Source of the DNA: JBIOHP01 sp044449065
GTDB taxonomy: Bacteria > Bacteroidota > Ignavibacteria > UBA10030 > SZUA-254
Reading direction: 5' to 3'
Length of the DNA: 64,000 nt
NCBI GenBank assembly: GCA_044449065.1
Contig: JBIOHP010000018.1
Span: forward strand, 8,694 to 72,693
Below the pieces are notes generated by a model. The model saw nothing but the letters and a program-made list of their open reading frames with translations. It had not been told where the DNA came from and ran no database searches. The position numbers and the translations under genes were made by a program. Shown here piece after piece: positions 60,141 to 64,000 of the stretch; positions within the stretch are counted from its first letter, which is position 1; each line of letters starts with the position of its first letter.

Positions 60141-60524
60141 GTGGCCCGTATTGCAGGAGTAGATTTACCGAAAAATAAACGGTCGGAGATCGGCTTAACG
60201 TATATCTTCGGTTTAGGAGTGACGAGCGCCCGGAAAATATTAGCCCAGGCAGGAGTCGATGCCGGTAAAAAGATCGGTGATCTTTCAGATGAAGAGGTAG
60301 CGAAGATTCGCTCCATCATCACAAGCGATTTTAAGGTAGAAGGCGCGCTCAGAAGCGAAGTGCAGATGAATATCAAGCGATTGATGGACATCAATTGCTA
60401 CCGGGGATTACGCCACAGGAAAGGATTACCGGTACGCGGTCAACGCACACGGACAAATTCGCGAACGCGCAAAGGCAAACGTAAAACAGTCGCCGGCAAG
60501 AAAAAAGTTGCCGCGAAGAAGTAA
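60141..60524 (+). CDS. rpsM: Ribosomal protein uS13
   Basis: This 127-residue protein contacts the P-site tRNA. It starts at GTG (ARIAGVDLPKNKR). CYRGLRHRKGLPVRGQRTRT is diagnostic, and the C-terminus is very basic. Confidence 0.97.
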   Translation: MARIAGVDLPKNKRSEIGLTYIFGLGVTSARKILAQAGVDAGKKIGDLSDEEVAKIRSIITSDFKVEGALRSEVQMNIKRLMDINCYRGLRHRKGLPVRGQRTRTNSRTRKGKRKTVAGKKKVAAKK

Positions 60525-60545
60525 CCAAAATACACGGAGAAATGA

Positions 60546-60959
60546 ATGGCAAAAGCAGCTAACAGCACTGCTGCAGCACCGGCAGTTGTAAAGAAGAAAA
60601 AAAAGCTATCCGTCGATGTCACGGGAAAAGTTTTTATCAAAGCGACATTTAATAATGTCATCGTGACAATTACGGATGTTTATGGAAACGTCATAAGCTG
60701 GTCTACCGCAGGCCGCAACGCATTCAAGGGATCGAGAAAAAATACCCCCTTCGCGGCGCAGGTAACTGCAGAAGCCGCCGCAAAAGAAGCGTTCGATTTA
60801 GGTTTGCGAAAGGTGGAAGTGTTTGTGAAAGGTCCCGGTTCGGGACGCGAGGCGGGAATTCGCTCGCTCCAAACCGTCGGACTGGAGATTTTAAGCATTC
60901 GCGATGTTACGCCGATTCCGCATAACGGGTGCAGACCTCCGAAACGCCGCCGCGTATAA
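60546..60959 (+). CDS. rpsK: Ribosomal protein uS11
   Basis: This 137-residue protein near the mRNA exit has about 20 extra N-terminal residues rich in Ala and Lys. The core has VFIKATFNNVIVTITDVYGN, FVKGPGSGREAGIRSLQ and ends PIPHNGCRPPKRRRV. Confidence 0.97.
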   Translation: MAKAANSTAAAPAVVKKKKKLSVDVTGKVFIKATFNNVIVTITDVYGNVISWSTAGRNAFKGSRKNTPFAAQVTAEAAAKEAFDLGLRKVEVFVKGPGSGREAGIRSLQTVGLEILSIRDVTPIPHNGCRPPKRRRV

Positions 60960-61000
60960 CATATGATTGTATTTTTATTTGAAAAACTGTAAAGGATAAC

Positions 61001-61630
61001 ATGGGAAGATATATAGACGCTAGTTGCAGACTATGCCGGAGAGAAAAACAAAAACTTTTCCTCAAGGGAACGAAATGTTTCACGGAGAAATGTCCCGTTG
61101 AACGCAGGGGTTATCCTCCCGGTCAGCATGGACAATCACGGCGGCAAAAGGTCTCGGAGTACGGTATTCAGCTCCGGGAAAAGCAAAAGGTCCGCCGGAT
61201 GTACGGCTTGATGGAAAGCCAGTTCCGGAACTATTTTGAAAAAGCGCTTCGTCAAACGGGACGAACCGGCGAGACGCTGGTGAAGCTGCTCGAAAGCCGT
61301 CTTGATAATGTTGTCTATAGATTAGGATTTGCGCCTTCCCGTAAAGCGGGCAGACAGTTGATAGGGCACGGCCATGTTTTAGTGAACAATAAAGCTGTCA
61401 ATGTACCCTCGTTTATGGTGAGGCCGGGGGATGTTATACAGGTGCGTGAGAAGAGTAAAAAACTCGACATCATTCATTCAGCGTTGAAACGAATGAAGGA
61501 TAATATGCTGCCGCCCTGGCTTAGTTTGGATAAAGCCGGATTATCCGGAACGTTTCTCAATGTTCCTGAACGCGCGGATATTCCTCTTGCAGCAAATGAA
61601 CAACTCATTGTTGAGTTGTACTCCAAGTAA
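61001..61630 (+). CDS. rpsD: Ribosomal protein uS4
   Basis: This 209-residue 16S assembly initiator is the zinc-binding form: C9/C12 in CRLCRRE and two more Cys in TKCFTEKCPVERR. The S4 domain has ESRLDNVVYRLGFAPSRKAG and ROL-like GHGHVLVNNKAVNVPSF. In E. coli it represses the alpha operon. Confidence 0.97.
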   Translation: MGRYIDASCRLCRREKQKLFLKGTKCFTEKCPVERRGYPPGQHGQSRRQKVSEYGIQLREKQKVRRMYGLMESQFRNYFEKALRQTGRTGETLVKLLESRLDNVVYRLGFAPSRKAGRQLIGHGHVLVNNKAVNVPSFMVRPGDVIQVREKSKKLDIIHSALKRMKDNMLPPWLSLDKAGLSGTFLNVPERADIPLAANEQLIVELYSK

Positions 61631-61657
61631 TTGTCGAAACTCATTTAAAGGGAAGAT

Positions 61658-62647
61658 ATGACGCTATTAAATTTTCAGATGCCGGAAAAAGTGCAGCTTG
61701 ACGAATCGAATTTTGCTCCAACGTATGGCAAATTTGTTCTTCAGCCGCTGGAGAAAGGATTCGGAGTGACCATTGGAAACGCCTTCAGGCGTGTTCTCCT
61801 TTCTTCGCTGCCGGGTTCCGCTTTCACCGCCATCCGGATCGAGGGCGTACTGCACGAATTTTCAACTTTGCACGGCGTTATCGAAGACGTGGCGGAAATT
61901 ATCCTGAATCTCAAATCGGTCCGTATGAAGCTTATCAACAAGAAGGCGAACCACGTCGTCTTGTCGTTAAAAGGGGCGAAAGAAGTTAAGGCAAGCGATA
62001 TTCAAAAAGCTAATCCGGAGATTGAAATACTCAATCCGAATCAGCATATCGCGACCCTGAACGCCGGCTCCGCATTGGAAATGGAATTATTCATCGGACG
62101 GGGCAAGGGATATGTAACAGCCGAAGAAAATAAAACGCCCGATCAGCCGGTGGGAACGATCTCCATCGATTCGATCTACACGCCGATAAAAAATGTTCGG
62201 TATTTTGTCGAGCAAACGCGCGTCGGGCAGACCACCGATTATGAAAAGCTTATTATTGAAGTCGAGACGGATGGTTCCATCACGCCGGACGATGCGCTTG
62301 CGCAGGCGGCTAAAATTCTGCAGGAACATGTCCAGCTTTTCCTCAATTTCAGCATAGCAGCCGAAACAACGGAAGATGCGAAAGAGAAAGATTCCGAATA
62401 CGCCCGCATACGCAAGGTGCTTTTGATGAGCGTGGATGAATTGGAACTCTCAGTCCGTTCGCACAACTGCCTACGCGCCGCAAATATTAAAACGCTTGCC
62501 GATCTTGTCCGCCGCGACGAGCCCGAATTGTTGAAATTCAGGAACTTCGGTCGGAAATCCCTTGCGGAATTATCGGAAATTATCGAACAGTATGGACTCA
62601 ATTTCGGCATGGACGTGGAGAAGTATCTCCAGGAAACAGGCCAATAA
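61658..62647 (+). CDS. rpoA: RNA polymerase alpha subunit
   Basis: This 329-residue protein starts RNA polymerase assembly. The N-terminal dimer domain includes FGVTIGNAFRRVLLSSLPG, and the C-terminal domain (LELSVRSHNCLRAANIKTL, KFRNFGRKSLAEL) can bind UP elements and activators. It follows rpsD by 28 bases. Confidence 0.98.
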   Translation: MTLLNFQMPEKVQLDESNFAPTYGKFVLQPLEKGFGVTIGNAFRRVLLSSLPGSAFTAIRIEGVLHEFSTLHGVIEDVAEIILNLKSVRMKLINKKANHVVLSLKGAKEVKASDIQKANPEIEILNPNQHIATLNAGSALEMELFIGRGKGYVTAEENKTPDQPVGTISIDSIYTPIKNVRYFVEQTRVGQTTDYEKLIIEVETDGSITPDDALAQAAKILQEHVQLFLNFSIAAETTEDAKEKDSEYARIRKVLLMSVDELELSVRSHNCLRAANIKTLADLVRRDEPELLKFRNFGRKSLAELSEIIEQYGLNFGMDVEKYLQETGQ

Positions 62648-62674
62648 AACTCTAGAATTGAAAGAATATAAACG

Positions 62675-63175
62675 ATGCGACACAGAAAATCGGGAAGAAA
62701 ATTAGGCGTCACCGCAAGCCACCGGAAACAGGTGCTGAACGCGTTATCAACGGCATTGCTCAGGAGCAAAAAGATACGGACAACCGTAGCGAAAGCGAAA
62801 GAGACCCGGATGATGGTGGAAAAGATCATTACGCGGGCGAAGAACGCAGTAGCCGAAAACGACAAAATTAAAAGCGTACATGCCCACAGGCAGGTTTTCC
62901 GTTTTATCAAAGACCGCGCAGTGGTGACCGAATTATTCACCGAGATCGCCCCGAAAGTCGCGGAACGCAAAGGCGGCTACACGCGCATTATCAAATTAGG
63001 GCAGCGGCACGGCGACGGCGCCGAGCTTGCCATCCTCGAATTAGTTGATTTCCAGACAGCGGAAAAACAGACGAAAGAGGAAAAACAAAAAGACGAAAAG
63101 AAAGCGCAGGCGGAGAAGAAAACAAAAGCAGAGAAGAAGAAAGATTTTAAGCCCGGAGCAGTTACCGACCATTAA
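62675..63175 (+). CDS. rplQ: Ribosomal protein bL17
   Basis: This 166-residue protein is about 45 longer than usual. The normal part has MRHRKSGRKLGVTASHRKQV and the RVPKLGQR-like segment IIKLGQRHGDGAELAILELV. The last 45 residues are almost all Lys, Glu, Gln and Ala (likely disordered or helical). It ends the alpha operon at a terminator. Confidence 0.96.
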   Translation: MRHRKSGRKLGVTASHRKQVLNALSTALLRSKKIRTTVAKAKETRMMVEKIITRAKNAVAENDKIKSVHAHRQVFRFIKDRAVVTELFTEIAPKVAERKGGYTRIIKLGQRHGDGAELAILELVDFQTAEKQTKEEKQKDEKKAQAEKKTKAEKKKDFKPGAVTDH

Positions 63176-63202
63176 ACTTACGAGCGGTTCAGATTCTGAT
63201 TT

Positions 63203-63233
63203 AACCCACATAACAATGTTGTGTGGGTTTTTT
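63203..63233 (+). terminator. Intrinsic terminator of the S10-spc-alpha transcript
   Basis: AACCCACATAAC (63203-63214) pairs with GTTGTGTGGGTT (63218-63229) across a three-base loop with one G-U pair, followed by TTTTTT. It is 27 bases after the rplQ stop. Confidence 0.88.
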
Positions 63234-63625
63234 ATTGATAGTATCAAATTCGTTTTAATAATAACGAATTACCTAAACTCAATCTTATCACTCCATTAGG
63301 AGTTATTTATAGTATCAATTCTTGTATTTATAAATGATAGGTTTATAGTTATTATTCCCCAGATAATTTGATGGATGTAATTTGACGAATTTTCACAATT
63401 CATTCCATCCCTTACTTGATAGTCTCTATAATATTCCCTAAATTCCCCTATTCAACTCTGACGCGATTCCCTGGGTTCTTGCCTATTCTACGGGAACACC
63501 TCACGGTCGGTATGCCTATATCTACGATGTTATGTTGTTGGGAATGATTGTCTGATTCCTATCAAAATATTTCAGGAGTGTATATCTATGCAATTGTAAT
63601 AAAATCAAATTCATTAGGTTTAACT
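63234..63625. other. AT-rich intergenic region, no gene seen
   Basis: No open frame or RNA is convincing between the rplQ terminator and the truncated secreted-protein gene. A promoter for that gene should lie here, but no clear boxes were found. Confidence 0.5.
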
Positions 63626-63886
63626 ATGATTAATATTGAAAGATTATTCGCCGCAACTAAGATCATCTTAATTACAACTTGTTTGTTCTTACAATTGTAC
63701 GGCACAATCGTTTCACAGGTTGTAAACGTATTGCCTGCACAAAATGCTTTGAACATCCGGCCCGCTACAACAATCCAAGTAACCTTCAGTCAGTCAATGA
63801 TGTTGACCTCGTTCAACGACACGGCTTCGTTTCTTGTCTATGGTAAAATGAGTGGGCGCTCTAGCAGGTTGTTGAAAAACGCATAA
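63626..63886 (+). pseudogene. Truncated secreted Ig-like (Big_5-type) protein
   Basis: Starting at ATG 63626 the protein has a signal peptide (IILITTCLFLQLYG) and then the start of an SbsA/Big_5-like Ig domain: VLPAQNALNIRPATTIQVTF, then SMMLTSFNDTASFLVYGKMS. The frame stops after only 86 residues, within the first domain, with an out-of-character end (SSRLLKNA). The stop lies in DNA that looks like the left end of an insertion sequence, so the gene was probably cut by insertion. Confidence 0.6.
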
Positions 63887-64000
63887 ATATTTTCTTTTGA
63901 GTGTCGGAAATAGGTGATGATGTATTATATTTGAAGAACGAATAATATTAACCATCAGACGAGCCAAGAAAATGCGCGGACCAGAAATCAAACAAACACC
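63861..64000 (+). mobile_element. Left end of an insertion sequence (runs off the window)
   Basis: After CTAG at 63861 comes CAGGTTGTTGAAAAACGC, which looks like an IS terminal end. About 110 bases later a coding frame begins at 63972 that resembles a transposase start. The exact end and target duplication cannot be set without the right side. Confidence 0.5.
63972..64000 (+). CDS. Transposase, first nine codons only
   Basis: The frame reads MRGPEIKQT and continues beyond the window. An MRG(x)(D/E)xxQ start is common in one group of IS5/IS1182-like DDE transposases. The fragment is too short to assign the family with confidence. It supports the view that an IS cuts the preceding Ig-like gene. 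Confidence 0.4.

Overview
The window looks like one stretch of chromosome from a Gram-negative bacterium of the FCB superphylum, most likely the Ignavibacteria/Chlorobi side of Bacteroidota. Four signs point there. Five large exported proteins end in a type IX secretion (T9SS) sorting domain with the YPNPFNPxT signature. A gmhA gene implies lipopolysaccharide. A DUF2723 membrane glycosyltransferase is present. Promoters are of the ordinary sigma-70 kind (TTGACA, 17-base spacer, TATAAT-like) rather than the Bacteroidia type. Base composition is moderate, and TTG and GTG starts are common even in essential genes. The species assignment is inference.

Left part (1-30.9 kb) is accessory and repeat-rich. 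It holds: the 3' end of a fibronectin-type T9SS protein; a small cupin; two adjacent orphan lipoproteins; a small secreted protein; a fused pabB-pabC gene; a 1230-residue T9SS beta-propeller protein; a clpS-alaS operon; a small membrane protein downstream of a candidate structured RNA; gmhA, a polyprenyl-phosphate sugar transferase and a small membrane protein; a ClC chloride channel/antiporter; three more T9SS proteins in a row; an EthD/crotonase/crotonase operon; and the DUF2723 glycosyltransferase. Gaps between these genes are packed with at least six families of palindromic, MITE-like repeats.

Right part (31-63.2 kb) is the core information-processing region and is almost all coding on the plus strand. 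It begins with tRNA-Thr, Tyr, Gly, Thr, then rpmG, tRNA-Trp, secE, nusG, rplK, rplA, rplJ, rplL, rpoB, rpoC. The str operon follows (rpsL, rpsG, fusA, tuf). Then come the merged S10, spc and alpha operons (rpsJ to rplQ), including secY, map, infA and rpoA. A tRNA-Gln gene sits inside the spc part between rplR and rpsE. Clear intrinsic terminators mark rplL/rpoB (an attenuator), rpoC/rpsL and the end of rplQ. The last 400 bases hold a secreted Ig-like protein gene that appears cut by an insertion sequence running off the window.

The most interesting points are: (1) a tandem WN...GYWxK module shared by all five T9SS proteins just before the sorting domain; (2) an uncharacterised multi-stem RNA candidate near 15.3-15.5 kb; (3) the tRNA-Gln inside a ribosomal-protein operon; (4) a tRNA cluster in the classical Thr-Tyr-Gly-Thr order with the expected tuf gene gone; (5) a long UNCG-capped hairpin between rpsJ and rplC; (6) related families of mobile palindromic repeats, one with a solo end-to-end remnant.
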